42,442 nt of DNA from a virus: positions 1-42,442 of the IMG/VR virus record IMGVR_UViG_3300009609_000033; one strand, written 5' to 3'. Of this stretch, positions 13,567 to 22,787 are shown piece by piece. A program made the translations under genes and the position numbers. The first letter of the stretch is position 1, and each line of letters opens with the position of its first letter. The notes below the pieces were generated by a model, which did no database searches, was not told where the DNA came from, and saw only the letters and a program-made list of their open reading frames with translations.

Positions 13567-14229
13567 ATGATTAAGGATTATCAAATAATGTGGCGGAGAC
13601 AGTGTAAATTTTATTCACCTTTAGAACTTAGTTCATTTTATCCCATTGCAATTAATGAAGGTGGGGCTGGTACTTATGGTGCTGGCCGAATAATGCAAAA
13701 TGTTTCTGAATCAACTATTCATTATAGTTCTGTTAATGCTGGGTATTGTGGTGCTCAGTTTACTGATTTGGATAAACCTTTATTAGGTATCCTTCAATTA
13801 CCTAGACATGTTGATACTAATTTTCCTATTAGATTAAAAGTTAATTGGACTGGTAATAATTCAGGTGCTATTACAACTGGTGTTCTTTGGACTGTATTAT
13901 ATGATTTAATCAAAAAAGATGTAGCTATTAATAATGCACCTAGTACTCCTTTATCAACTCCTATTGTGGCTTCTTTGGGGAATTTACCTTGGTCCTATAG
14001 TTGGAGTGATTATGGGGTTATTAGTAATCTGGGATTGACTAATCAAGAATTAGATGATGGGGCTAATTTAGTTGTTCAAATTAATAATACTTTAGTTGAT
14101 GCTAATATTAGTAGTTTAATTTTCTTAGGTATTGAAATAGATTATCTGCCTATTATGTGTTTACTTGAATCTGATTTTATTGCTGGTCGTGGTGAAAAAT
14201 ATGATCCCGCTTTCGTGGGGCCATCATGA
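13567..14229 (+). CDS. Unrecognised virion-region protein, paralog A2 (220 aa)
   Basis: This is a paralog of the preceding gene: MIKDYQIMWRRQCKFYSPLEL at the start and LIFLGIEIDYLPIMCLLESD near the end align with it, while the middle differs. It is beta-rich with Asn/Gly loops. A CCCGC-TTTC-GTGGG hairpin (with one G.U pair) falls in its last codons, and the stop overlaps the next ATG. The duplicates may be decoration proteins or head fibres with different binding faces; this is inference. Confidence 0.65.
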   Translation: MIKDYQIMWRRQCKFYSPLELSSFYPIAINEGGAGTYGAGRIMQNVSESTIHYSSVNAGYCGAQFTDLDKPLLGILQLPRHVDTNFPIRLKVNWTGNNSGAITTGVLWTVLYDLIKKDVAINNAPSTPLSTPIVASLGNLPWSYSWSDYGVISNLGLTNQELDDGANLVVQINNTLVDANISSLIFLGIEIDYLPIMCLLESDFIAGRGEKYDPAFVGPS

Positions 14230-14762
14230 TTATAACAGAAGAAAAACGAGCAGAGTTATATAAATTTAATCTTAAAGATTGTTTACCTGAAAGTATTCAA
14301 ACTGTTCTTACTAGATATGATAAAGATTTAACTGCTCTATGGAATGAAGACGATACTCAGTGGGAATTTTATCGAATTAAAAATAAAGGTATAACTAAAT
14401 CTGAAGATTTATTACATTGGCAAATTTCTGCCCCTACTAAAAGTAAATTAATTACTGTTGGTATTATTGATTGGTTAAAAAAATATGATACTAATTATCA
14501 AGGATATCTATCACAAGATCAAATGAAAAATAATTGGAAAAGACAATTTAGAAAAACTGCTTCTAAATCAAAAGAAGATCATAATAAAGCTATTGAGGAT
14601 ATTAAGTATGGTTGGAAGGATGGTAGCCATAAGTTTGGTACTAATAGGGTACAAATTAGTGTCCCTATTACAATCGGTATTAATCAAAAAACAGGGAAGA
14701 AAGTCTATGCCGTGAAAAAGAAAAGAGAGTTATTAATAGATGGCAACATCAATACTGTTTAA
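14226..14762 (+). CDS. Unrecognised protein (178 aa)
   Basis: It is charged, with many Lys, Trp and Tyr. It shows MIITEEKRAELYKFNLKDCLP, a central HWQISAPTKSKLITVGIIDWLKKYD, and a basic C-terminal half (MKNNWKRQFRKTASKSKEDH, then KKVYAVKKKRELL). The position among virion genes suggests a minor structural or head-completion protein. It overlaps the next gene by 23 nt. Confidence 0.6.
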   Translation: MIITEEKRAELYKFNLKDCLPESIQTVLTRYDKDLTALWNEDDTQWEFYRIKNKGITKSEDLLHWQISAPTKSKLITVGIIDWLKKYDTNYQGYLSQDQMKNNWKRQFRKTASKSKEDHNKAIEDIKYGWKDGSHKFGTNRVQISVPITIGINQKTGKKVYAVKKKRELLIDGNINTV

Positions 14763-15303
14763 ACCTGAGTTAGGTTTACCATTAAATCCTGGTGGTGAAT
14801 CTCCCATACAGAATGCTGCTATGGGAGAAGATGGTCATTTATGGAAAATTTATAGAGTAGCAGCAGATGGTGTTATTCCTACTGGTCTTGTAACTTTAGC
14901 TGATGGTACTGGATTTTATAGTGATAATCCAAGTGATAACACTGATGGTTCTATTGATGTCTCTAATTGTAGTGGTGTTAGTTTTGCTATTAATGCCCAT
15001 TTAGTTGCTCTTACTTTTGTAGATATTATATTAAAATTTTGTGATCGTGCTGGTCAATTTGATTTTTGGCAAACAATTTTCGATGGTGCTCTTGTTGGTT
15101 CTGATTATATTTATACTCCTAGATTATCTTTTTATAGAATATTAGCTGCTAATACAGATGAAGACCTTATATTTAGTGTTCCTGTTCCTAATGCTAAGTT
15201 TATGAGAATATTTATTCAAGGTTCTGGTGTTAATACAAATTCAAATATAGTTATAAAATTTGCTAGAGGGTGGCTCGATAATTTAGGAGTATTTACGGTA
15301 TGA
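14740..15303 (+). CDS. Minor virion protein candidate, paralog B1 (187 aa)
   Basis: It begins MATSILFKPELGLPLNPGG and contains GEDGHLWKIYR, DIILKFCDRAG and PNAKFMRIFIQGSG; all these blocks recur in the next gene. It is predicted beta-sandwich-like. Gene position between capsid and tail adaptor, and duplication, suggest a surface-exposed head or tail protein. The function is unknown. Confidence 0.65.
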   Translation: MATSILFKPELGLPLNPGGESPIQNAAMGEDGHLWKIYRVAADGVIPTGLVTLADGTGFYSDNPSDNTDGSIDVSNCSGVSFAINAHLVALTFVDIILKFCDRAGQFDFWQTIFDGALVGSDYIYTPRLSFYRILAANTDEDLIFSVPVPNAKFMRIFIQGSGVNTNSNIVIKFARGWLDNLGVFTV

Positions 15304-15884
15304 CAATATTATTTAAACCTGAATTAGGGCTACCTATGAATCCTGGTGGTAATGCCTGTATTCAGAATGCTGCATTAGGTGAAGAAGGTCATCAATGGAA
15401 AATTTATAGACATATAACTAGCGGTGATTTTGATGATGCTCCTGGTATTGCTGTAGATGATGTTTTATTTACAACTGAAGGATTTATTGAAGGTGAAGAA
15501 TCTGATGGTGCTGGATTAATTGATGTTTCTAATGTGGCTTCAGTTAGTTTGGCTGTACTTGTTAATTATGCTGGTTATACTGATATAGATATTATTTTAA
15601 AATTTTGTGACCTTACACAACCTGCTCCATTTGTAGAGTATCAACAGACTGCTTTAGTTAGAACTATTACAACTAATGTTCAGCTGGATGTTAGACCAGT
15701 TATTATTAGAATGCCTATAAGTTTAGATAATATGCCTATTATTTTTACTGTTCCTGTTTATAATGCTAAGTTTATGAGAATTTTTATTAATGGTAATGCC
15801 CCTGGCACCCCTGATCCTGGACGTTATGCTATTATTTTAGTTGGACGTGGCTGGCAACATGGTTCTGGAATAATATCTGTATAA
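15300..15884 (+). CDS. Minor virion protein candidate, paralog B2 (194 aa)
   Basis: This is a duplicate of the preceding gene: ILFKPELGLPMNPGG, GEEGHQWKIYR, DIILKFCDL and YNAKFMRIFINGN are shared, with an insertion in the middle (residues 60-80). It starts by ATGA-type overlap with B1. The pair parallels the A1/A2 duplication just upstream, so this segment has expanded by tandem copying. Confidence 0.65.
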   Translation: MTILFKPELGLPMNPGGNACIQNAALGEEGHQWKIYRHITSGDFDDAPGIAVDDVLFTTEGFIEGEESDGAGLIDVSNVASVSLAVLVNYAGYTDIDIILKFCDLTQPAPFVEYQQTALVRTITTNVQLDVRPVIIRMPISLDNMPIIFTVPVYNAKFMRIFINGNAPGTPDPGRYAIILVGRGWQHGSGIISV

Positions 15885-15890
15885 ATTTAT

Positions 15891-16460
15891 ATGTTAAGAT
15901 TTAATAAAACTTTACATTCTGGTGTTATCCCAATTAATAATTCTTATATTTCTCCTGGTAGAAATGTTTCTAGTTCTGCTGTGATTACTGGTAATACTTT
16001 ATTTTATGCACCTATTAGAATTTCTACATATTGTAGAATTATTGAAATGGGTGTTGATGTAACATCCATTGCTACTTTTGCACAAAAAATGGTTATTGGT
16101 ATTTATGAATTTGATATATTAACTGGAGACCCTAGTACTCTTATTGGTCAAACTTCTGAAATTGATTTAGGTACTGTTGGTGTTGGGCTTAAGTCACAGC
16201 CTATTGCTCTTGATCTTGATCCTGGTGTTTATTATATTGTATCTCATTGTGAGGATGGTTCGGTAAGAGCAACTCTTAGAACTTTTAGTGCTGTGGACTA
16301 TGCAACATATCCATTGGCTGCTGCTACTGGTACATCAAATGTTATTGGTAGAAGTGTCGTAAGTGCATACTCTGCTACTTTGCCTAATCCTGCTCCACCA
16401 AGTACTACAAATATTACAGGAACTATGGTTAATACTAAGTTAAAGGTACAGGCTAGGTGA
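15891..16460 (+). CDS. Beta-rich virion protein candidate (189 aa)
   Basis: The sequence alternates short hydrophobic strands with Gly/Asn/Thr turns. It shows SGVIPINNSYISPG, FYAPIRISTYCRIIEMGVDV, MVIGIYEFDILTGDP and LDPGVYYIVSHCEDG, a jelly-roll-like pattern seen in phage surface or receptor-binding domains. A role as a head or tail accessory or host-binding protein is inference. It is followed after 4 nt by the tail adaptor gene. Confidence 0.6.
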   Translation: MLRFNKTLHSGVIPINNSYISPGRNVSSSAVITGNTLFYAPIRISTYCRIIEMGVDVTSIATFAQKMVIGIYEFDILTGDPSTLIGQTSEIDLGTVGVGLKSQPIALDLDPGVYYIVSHCEDGSVRATLRTFSAVDYATYPLAAATGTSNVIGRSVVSAYSATLPNPAPPSTTNITGTMVNTKLKVQAR

Positions 16461-16464
16461 CCTG

Positions 16465-17091
16465 ATGATAAAGTCAGAGATGACAACTTTGTTGCAATTG
16501 AATCTTAATGACCAAAGAGGTGGTAGATTTACTGCTGAAGTTTGTAGACTACTTTTGAACTCTGCATTTAAAGATGTTTGGTCAGATTTAATTGCTAAAC
16601 AAAAATATTTTGCTAGAGTTTCTTTAGATGTTACTTTTATTTCTGGTAGCCAAGAAGTTGATTTAGTTGATAATTTACAAAAAATTATTTTAGTTCAAGA
16701 TGTAGATCAAATCCCTATTCCTGTATATGATGAATTTAAAAGTAAAAAATCAGAAGTTGCTTCTGTTTATTTAATTAATGTTAAGAAAACTTTACCTAAT
16801 ACAATTCGTAAAAAGTTAGGTTGGTATAGATTACCTAGTTCTTCTTTTACACTTACTGTTATTTATGTTCCTACTATTTCTCAGTTTCAACCTGATGGTC
16901 TGAATTCTGATATGATAGAAGAAATACCAGAGGAATATCATAATGTAGTTGTATCTTGGGCTACGGTACTTGCCTTGGGAACTGATGAATCGGCAGTAAA
17001 TTATTGGACTGGTATTTATCAGAAACAAATTGGTGAAATACAAGAAAGTAGTTTTCCAGAAGAAGTAGTAGATTATTATTATGGTTATTAA
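16465..17091 (+). CDS. Head-tail adaptor / tail tubular protein A-like (208 aa)
   Basis: It has the usual layout of podovirus adaptors: a helical N-terminus (TAEVCRLLLNSAFKDVWSDL), a beta section ending in FTLTVIYVPTISQ, and a C-terminal helix preceded by IPEEYHNVVVSWATVLAL, a pattern shared with adaptor proteins that check for an EYH/EEY helix. It sits immediately before the large nozzle-type gene. An alternative start at the second Met (16480) is possible; neither has a good ribosome site. Confidence 0.65.
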   Translation: MIKSEMTTLLQLNLNDQRGGRFTAEVCRLLLNSAFKDVWSDLIAKQKYFARVSLDVTFISGSQEVDLVDNLQKIILVQDVDQIPIPVYDEFKSKKSEVASVYLINVKKTLPNTIRKKLGWYRLPSSSFTLTVIYVPTISQFQPDGLNSDMIEEIPEEYHNVVVSWATVLALGTDESAVNYWTGIYQKQIGEIQESSFPEEVVDYYYGY

Positions 17092-17093
17092 CT

Positions 17094-19250
17094 ATGCAGG
17101 TTACTAAGTTTACTGGTTATTCTTCTGTTAGAAGTGGAATTACTAAAGACATTAGTAAGTCTAGTAAACTTATTAATCTTATGATTAATAAGGGTAATCT
17201 TTGTAATCTCCCTTATTTCACTCAAAGACTTTTACTGTCTTCACAGAATTCTCATAGAATATTTGTTATATATAGATCACAACAAAAAAGTAATGATGTT
17301 TATTTAGTTATTTTTCTTTCTAGAAGTGTTCTTTTACAAGGACAAGAAAATAGTTTTTTGCATCAAACACAAGGTGGATCAAATGCTTTCTTTTCTTTTA
17401 ATATTGATTTAATAAATTTTTGGTCGGAAGGATTTGACCCTCGTTATTCTTTTAGTGATACTTATCATCTTGGTTTAAGTAAATTTTTTCAAGTTGGTAA
17501 ATGGTTATATATGTTAGCTTTAACTAAAGACCCTTTTATGGCTAAGGGCAATACCCCTAGAATGCTTAAAATTTTACCTAAGCTAAGTAATGAAGCTCAA
17601 AGTATTGTGCAGTTAGCTGGGCTTAAAGCTCCTAGAAAAGTTGTATTTGATGATTTTGTAGGTAGTGGTGCTTTAACTGGTTCTTATAGTTTTGCTTTTT
17701 CTTTTAAACAAAAAACTGTTTATAATGATGTTAATGGTGAAAGAGTCTATGCTATTAGTGAATCTGATAGGATGGAATCTAATGTAATGACTACTAGTCC
17801 TGATGCTCTTCAAACATTTGCTGCTCAGAATGCCTATTATAAAGTTTATACAGATATAGGTACTTTAAGAGCAGAACCTTATACTACTTTTATTAGTATA
17901 TATGTTCGTAATTCAAATCAAGTTGAATGGTATTGGGTTGAAGATGTTAGTGCATTAGATAATATAATATTTACTGATCCTAATGATTCTAATAGTCGTT
18001 ACTTTAGAATTTTAGTTAGTAATGTAACTCAAACTGTAACACGATTAGCTGAGTTTGTTAAGAGAGCAATACCTTTACCATCTGCTCATGCTTGTGTATT
18101 TAAGGATAGAATGTACTGGCTCAATACAGCATATGAAAATTCCCAACAATACTGGCCAGTTAATCAAATTCAATATAGTCAAATATTTAGAACTCCTGGT
18201 ACTGATGTTGTTGATTATACTAAAGCTAGTTATATTGAAGATGAATTTTTATTAGGAGACGCTTCTTATAATAATACTGGAGCTATAGAATTTTTAGGAC
18301 AATTAATTTTATTTAAAGAAAATAAAACTTATGTATTAACTGATGATATTTTAAATGGTGGTGAACTTAGAGTATTATTTGAAGATAAAGGTTGTGTTAA
18401 TAAACTTGCTGGTAATGGTTACATAATAATAGATAGTAAATTATATTTTGCTGCTTATGATGGTATTTATATGTATAATGGGGCTAATGATCCTGTTAAA
18501 ATTTCAATGGATATTCAAGAAGATTTAGATAAGATACCTTCAAAGCTTTATCAAAATGTAAGATTTGGTACTGATTCTCGTTATGGTTTATTATATGTTA
18601 TGTTTCCTGCTGTTGACTCTGGTTACTATGGAGTTCATCCATCTTTTATATATCATTGTAATGAATTAAATGATGATAGTATTGGTTACTGGACTACTTA
18701 TAATGCTGGTTTAAGAATAGATTCTAGATTTTCTCCTGAGATTACAGAACTTAACCCAATAAATGTAAATGCTAATTTAGTTCAAGTTGAAAGTGTAGTT
18801 AAAGATATTGTGTATTTTGTACATAATGATAATTTATTTATTGCAGGAAATATTGATGATCCAAGCGTACATGGTAGTTTTCCAGCTAGAATTTGGATGA
18901 TTCAAACTTCTTTATTAACTTTAAATGATGGGTCTAGAGATAAACAATTTAATCTTTTTAAATTAGAAGCTGATTTCTATACAGAATTTATTGCTAATTC
19001 AGGAGTATTTTCTATATTACCATTAGTTAAATTAACTATAGCTGATAATAGAGATTTAAGAAACTTTCAACAATTTGATTTATCTGAGTATGGAGAATTC
19101 AATGTTAGTAAAATTGCTAAACAATTACTTTTACAAATTGTCCCTTATCCTAATGTAGGTGGGGATAACCAAGCTTATAATGATTTATGGTTTAAACCTT
19201 TTAGAATTTTTGGTTGGATGTTAGATGTTAATAGAAGAGGAAGGCGTTAA
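17094..19250 (+). CDS. Tail nozzle / tail tubular protein B-like (718 aa)
   Basis: This large beta-rich protein directly follows the adaptor, as in short-tailed phages. Features include ISVYVRNSNQVEWYWVEDV-like strands (about 265-285), FKDRMYWLN (about 335), ILFKENKTYVLTDDIL, LYFAAYDGIYMYNG and a C-terminal FRIFGWMLDVNRRGRR. The repeated blades of aromatic strands match the beta-propeller nozzle of P22/T7-type tails. In these phages it extends the portal-adaptor channel and carries the spikes. The exact subgroup is unknown. Confidence 0.7.
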   Translation: MQVTKFTGYSSVRSGITKDISKSSKLINLMINKGNLCNLPYFTQRLLLSSQNSHRIFVIYRSQQKSNDVYLVIFLSRSVLLQGQENSFLHQTQGGSNAFFSFNIDLINFWSEGFDPRYSFSDTYHLGLSKFFQVGKWLYMLALTKDPFMAKGNTPRMLKILPKLSNEAQSIVQLAGLKAPRKVVFDDFVGSGALTGSYSFAFSFKQKTVYNDVNGERVYAISESDRMESNVMTTSPDALQTFAAQNAYYKVYTDIGTLRAEPYTTFISIYVRNSNQVEWYWVEDVSALDNIIFTDPNDSNSRYFRILVSNVTQTVTRLAEFVKRAIPLPSAHACVFKDRMYWLNTAYENSQQYWPVNQIQYSQIFRTPGTDVVDYTKASYIEDEFLLGDASYNNTGAIEFLGQLILFKENKTYVLTDDILNGGELRVLFEDKGCVNKLAGNGYIIIDSKLYFAAYDGIYMYNGANDPVKISMDIQEDLDKIPSKLYQNVRFGTDSRYGLLYVMFPAVDSGYYGVHPSFIYHCNELNDDSIGYWTTYNAGLRIDSRFSPEITELNPINVNANLVQVESVVKDIVYFVHNDNLFIAGNIDDPSVHGSFPARIWMIQTSLLTLNDGSRDKQFNLFKLEADFYTEFIANSGVFSILPLVKLTIADNRDLRNFQQFDLSEYGEFNVSKIAKQLLLQIVPYPNVGGDNQAYNDLWFKPFRIFGWMLDVNRRGRR

Positions 19251-19255
19251 AAAGA

Positions 19256-19645
19256 ATGGCAAGTAGTGGAGTAATTCAAGGGACTATAACTGTAGGAGAG
19301 GGCCAAACTAATCAAGCATCTGCTCCTGTTTCTAGTAGTATTGGTTCAGTTGTAAATACTGTTCAAGGTAAAATAAAACTTGTTAATACTACCCCTGTAG
19401 CTTTGCCTATGGGAGGTGTTACCAAAGTTAGATTAATTTATATTAAATGTAGAGATACTGCTGGTCTTGATAAAGAAGTCGATATTGCTTTTGTACCTAC
19501 AGCTTATGGGACTGTTGTGAAAGTTACAGAATTTATGTATGTGTTTAGTATAGCAGGAGGTCCGTCTGGACCTATTACAGCAGTAACAATAACGGCATTA
19601 GATGCTGCTGGTTATAATGTTGATTATATTATCTCCGGTGATTAA
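19256..19645 (+). CDS. Small beta-rich virion protein (129 aa)
   Basis: It starts MASSGVIQGTITVGEGQTNQ and contains GKIKLVNTTPVALPMGGVTK and VRLIYIKCRDTAGLDKEVDI. It is Gly, Val and Thr rich with alternating hydrophobics, consistent with a small immunoglobulin-like or jelly-roll fold. It lies after the tail nozzle. The TAATG overlap with the next gene suggests the two are made in equal amounts. Confidence 0.55.
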   Translation: MASSGVIQGTITVGEGQTNQASAPVSSSIGSVVNTVQGKIKLVNTTPVALPMGGVTKVRLIYIKCRDTAGLDKEVDIAFVPTAYGTVVKVTEFMYVFSIAGGPSGPITAVTITALDAAGYNVDYIISGD

Positions 19646-20091
19646 TGCCTATAGTTTTTCCTGGTAATGTTTCTGGTAAAAATAGACTTAATCTAGATGA
19701 ATTATCTTATCAGAATCCTTATCAAACTATTATGTTTGGGTTCAATGCTTCCCATCATAGATCAGTTAATTTAATAACTTTACCAAAAAATGTAATGGTC
19801 TATGAAGTAGTATGTAAAGTTATTGAAGCGTTCGATGCTGTTAATAGCCGTTTAGAAATAGGAACTGATAGTGGTCAAGCATCTATTGCTATGTTTAATA
19901 TTAATAATGTAGGTTTAAAATTTATGGTAGAGTTTGATCTACCTAAATTTTATAGGCCATTTACACAACCAGAAAATATACGAATAGCAGTGACTGCTTT
20001 ATCAGGGACAAATACTAGGGGTAGTGGGTTTGGTGTAATTAATTATTTAGACTTAAATTTAATTGAGTCTAATAAGAAGATAGGGATTTAG
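19645..20091 (+). CDS. Beta-rich virion protein (148 aa)
   Basis: Translation starts MPIVFPGNVSGKNRLNLDEL and includes NLITLPKNVMVYEVVCKVIE, SRLEIGTDSGQASIAMF and FYRPFTQPENIRIAVTALSG, again a beta-sandwich pattern. Position suggests a tail or head surface protein. No family was recognised. Confidence 0.55.
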   Translation: MPIVFPGNVSGKNRLNLDELSYQNPYQTIMFGFNASHHRSVNLITLPKNVMVYEVVCKVIEAFDAVNSRLEIGTDSGQASIAMFNINNVGLKFMVEFDLPKFYRPFTQPENIRIAVTALSGTNTRGSGFGVINYLDLNLIESNKKIGI

Positions 20092-20092
20092 T

Positions 20093-21055
20093 ATGGCTAA
20101 ACAAAAAGGTTTGTTTGATTTTTTACAGCCACCTAGTGCTGCTAATTTTCAATTTGCTGTTCAACCTAATACAGGTATGGATCGGCAAGTACGAGTTCTA
20201 GGTGGGGATCAAACAACTTCTAGTCCTAGACCAGTCCCTCCTAGATTTCCTGGTATAAATGATCCTGGTCTTATTACTAGTCAATTTCCAGTTGACCAAA
20301 GACCTTTTGTTTCTAATGCGTTAAGTAGTTTAGGAGCAACACCACAATATAATCAACAGATTTTGGATGAAGCACTAGCTATGATTATGGGGGCTCCTAA
20401 AGCTGGGAATAGACGTGGACAAACTGGATTAATTGGTCAAGTTAATGATGCCTTTGCTGGGCCTTTACAAGCTTTAACAAATCCATATTCAGATCAATTA
20501 AGAAATGATACTTTAGCTAGTATTCAAGATCAGATTGCTAGACAAAATCAATCTGATTTAGAAAGAGCAGCAGTTTATTTTGCTGGTAGGGGATTAACTG
20601 GTTCTGGTGGGCAATTAGATATTGAGAATGCTTTACGAAATCAAGCAACACAAGGTAGAGTTGCTGCTAATTTAGGAACATTAAAAGATCAAACAGATGT
20701 TAATACACAAGCTGCTGCTACTAGAGGACAATTAACCGCTGCTCAACAAGAAATTATTGGTAGACTTGGTTTAGGTGCAGCTGGATTACAAGCTCAAAAT
20801 GCTATACCATTAGATTTAGGATTTAATGCTAATGCTGAATTATTGCAATTATTATTAGGCCAACAGAATGCTGAAAAAGCATTAGCATTAGGAGCACAAA
20901 CTGCTCAGAATAATGCACCAAATTGGTTAACAGATATATTACAAATTCCTAGTTTGTTTTTCCCTGGTAGTAAACCTCTTGCTGGTTTAGCGGGCACTGC
21001 TGGTTTAGCTGGAAATTATTATAATCCTGAATATGGATTTTTAAATTATAACTAG
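20093..21055 (+). CDS. Helical internal virion / ejection protein candidate (320 aa)
   Basis: The N-terminal third is Pro/Gln-rich. The middle is a long helical region (SIQDQIARQNQSDLERAAVY, then FAGRGLTGSGGQLDIENALR) rich in Gln, Ala and Leu. The C-terminus is Gly/Ala/Leu-rich (PSLFFPGSKPLAGLAGTAGL). Such Ala/Gln-rich helical proteins downstream of the tail genes are typically ejected with the DNA to build a transenvelope channel. The inference is from composition and order only. Confidence 0.55.
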   Translation: MAKQKGLFDFLQPPSAANFQFAVQPNTGMDRQVRVLGGDQTTSSPRPVPPRFPGINDPGLITSQFPVDQRPFVSNALSSLGATPQYNQQILDEALAMIMGAPKAGNRRGQTGLIGQVNDAFAGPLQALTNPYSDQLRNDTLASIQDQIARQNQSDLERAAVYFAGRGLTGSGGQLDIENALRNQATQGRVAANLGTLKDQTDVNTQAAATRGQLTAAQQEIIGRLGLGAAGLQAQNAIPLDLGFNANAELLQLLLGQQNAEKALALGAQTAQNNAPNWLTDILQIPSLFFPGSKPLAGLAGTAGLAGNYYNPEYGFLNYN

Positions 21056-21064
21056 GAGATAGAT

Positions 21065-21508
21065 ATGGGTTTTGGACAAGTAGGTCAAAGTCAACAAGCA
21101 TTTGGAATGAACTTTGCAGATATGCAATCAAGGATTGCACTGCATGAAAATCAAATGCGGACTGTTGAATTAGAAAATTTAAAACAACATCTGTTTCAGA
21201 TGTATCAATTAGAAGAACAAAAGAAAGCAGAGAGAAAAGCTAAGAGAGATAAAGCTACTAAGATAGCTGCCGCTGCTGCATTAACTGTATTAACTGCTGG
21301 TGCTGGTGCTGCTGCTGCTCCTGCTATTTTTGCTGGTACTGCTCTTGGTGGTCTGACTGCTGCTGAAACTGCCGCTGCTGTAACAGCTGGTGGTCTTAGT
21401 GCTTTTCCGGCTACTGCTGGAGCCACTACTGCTGGCTATTTAGCTGGTGCTGGACTTGGTGCTAGTGTTGGTCAAGGTTTAGGTAACAGTATTTTTGGAG
21501 CTTATTAA
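21065..21508 (+). CDS. Ala/Gly-rich membrane-active virion protein candidate (147 aa)
   Basis: The N-terminal charged helix (LHENQMRTVELENLKQHLFQ, then LEEQKKAERKAKRDKATK) is followed by about 80 residues of almost only Ala, Gly, Thr and Leu, forming two or three possible hydrophobic helices. It has a good ribosome site (AGGAG). The layout matches small pilot or ejection proteins that insert into the host membrane. The GCT-rich DNA here is much higher in GC than its surroundings. Confidence 0.55.
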   Translation: MGFGQVGQSQQAFGMNFADMQSRIALHENQMRTVELENLKQHLFQMYQLEEQKKAERKAKRDKATKIAAAAALTVLTAGAGAAAAPAIFAGTALGGLTAAETAAAVTAGGLSAFPATAGATTAGYLAGAGLGASVGQGLGNSIFGAY

Positions 21509-21509
21509 A

Positions 21510-22787
21510 ATGCCAGAGGGAAATCCCTTAGGTTATTTAATGCCGTATTTTAATCAGGAAAATACTGAGCAAAGAAATACTCAGAGTCAGTATGCTGTAC
21601 CAGCTGCTTATACTGCATTACAACAACAACTGCAACAACGACAGGCACCCACCGAAGGTGGACATAAATACAGTGATGAGCCTGCAATTATTCTTGCAGC
21701 TTTAGGAAATTTATCTTCAGCATTAACTAGTAAAGACCCTGGTGAAGAGTTTCTAAAGACTGCTCAGTTATTACAAGGTATTCAAAATAATAGGACTAAA
21801 CAAGCTTTTCAAGATTTTGAATTGGAAACTAAATTATTAGAAAGTCAATTAGATGCTAGTCGTGAAGAAATTTTACTTCGCGGTCAAATGAAAGAATTAT
21901 TTAATAGAGAAATTGCTCATAGAGTTGGATTAAAGAAAACTGTTGCTGATGCTGAAGTTGCTGAACAAACAGTTGATTCAAGAATTAGACAAGAAAAAGC
22001 TAAAGCAACACAAGAAGAAGCTAAGGTTGCTAGAATTCCTCAAGAAGATTTAAAGGCACAATTAGAAAATGCTGTTGCTGACCAGACTTACAGAAAGATG
22101 GAACAGGAAAATTCTTCTAATTTACAAATATTACAAATGGCTGGACAGATTTTAGATGATCCTAAATCTTCCATACAAGATAAACTTAGGGCAGTTGGAT
22201 GGGTTCAGCAACGAAATGCTGAGCAACCTAAGACTATGAGTACTTTAGATCAAGCTGCTTTAGTAAGTCCTGAAGTTGCTTTATTAAGAGAACATGGTAT
22301 TCAAAATTTAGAACCTGAACAATTTCAACATTTGTTAGCTGCTGTAAATTCTACTGAATTAACAATTTTTCCTAAACCTGTTAGAGATAAAGTAACTAGA
22401 GTTCTTGGTAAACTTTCTACAATGATTACTAAAAAAGAATCTGGTTCAGAACAAACTGGTTTTGATTTTGCTGTTGATAGTTTTAGTGATCCTTTATTTA
22501 GAAGTAATATTAAAGGTAGTGAAATGAATCAAGAATTTAGAGAACTTATTAAAGATATTCAAGAAAACCAAATGCCTAGTGTTAAAGGAGATTTATTACA
22601 AAAAATTAATGAATTATATTTATTGAAGATTAAAGCTATGAATGAAAATATTCCTATTGAAATGATTTTAGATAAAGAAAAAGAAAAAGATAAAAAGAAA
22701 AAACAAACTGAACAAGATTTAGCTACAGAATCTTTGAATAAATTAATATTACAAAGATCAAAAAATCTTGCTGGAAAGATTAAATAA
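21510..22787 (+). CDS. Helical ejection protein candidate (425 aa)
   Basis: The start was chosen at ATG 21510 (MPEGNPLGYLMPYF), with GGAG about 11 nt upstream. Most of the protein is predicted alpha-helical and charged, including TVDSRIRQEKAKATQEEAKV and KEKEKDKKKKQTEQDLATES (about 391-410). Gln- and Glu-rich heptads suggest coiled coils. It lies between the Ala/Gly-rich protein and the 1022-residue protein, the common place for the second ejection protein. Confidence 0.55.
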   Translation: MPEGNPLGYLMPYFNQENTEQRNTQSQYAVPAAYTALQQQLQQRQAPTEGGHKYSDEPAIILAALGNLSSALTSKDPGEEFLKTAQLLQGIQNNRTKQAFQDFELETKLLESQLDASREEILLRGQMKELFNREIAHRVGLKKTVADAEVAEQTVDSRIRQEKAKATQEEAKVARIPQEDLKAQLENAVADQTYRKMEQENSSNLQILQMAGQILDDPKSSIQDKLRAVGWVQQRNAEQPKTMSTLDQAALVSPEVALLREHGIQNLEPEQFQHLLAAVNSTELTIFPKPVRDKVTRVLGKLSTMITKKESGSEQTGFDFAVDSFSDPLFRSNIKGSEMNQEFRELIKDIQENQMPSVKGDLLQKINELYLLKIKAMNENIPIEMILDKEKEKDKKKKQTEQDLATESLNKLILQRSKNLAGKIK

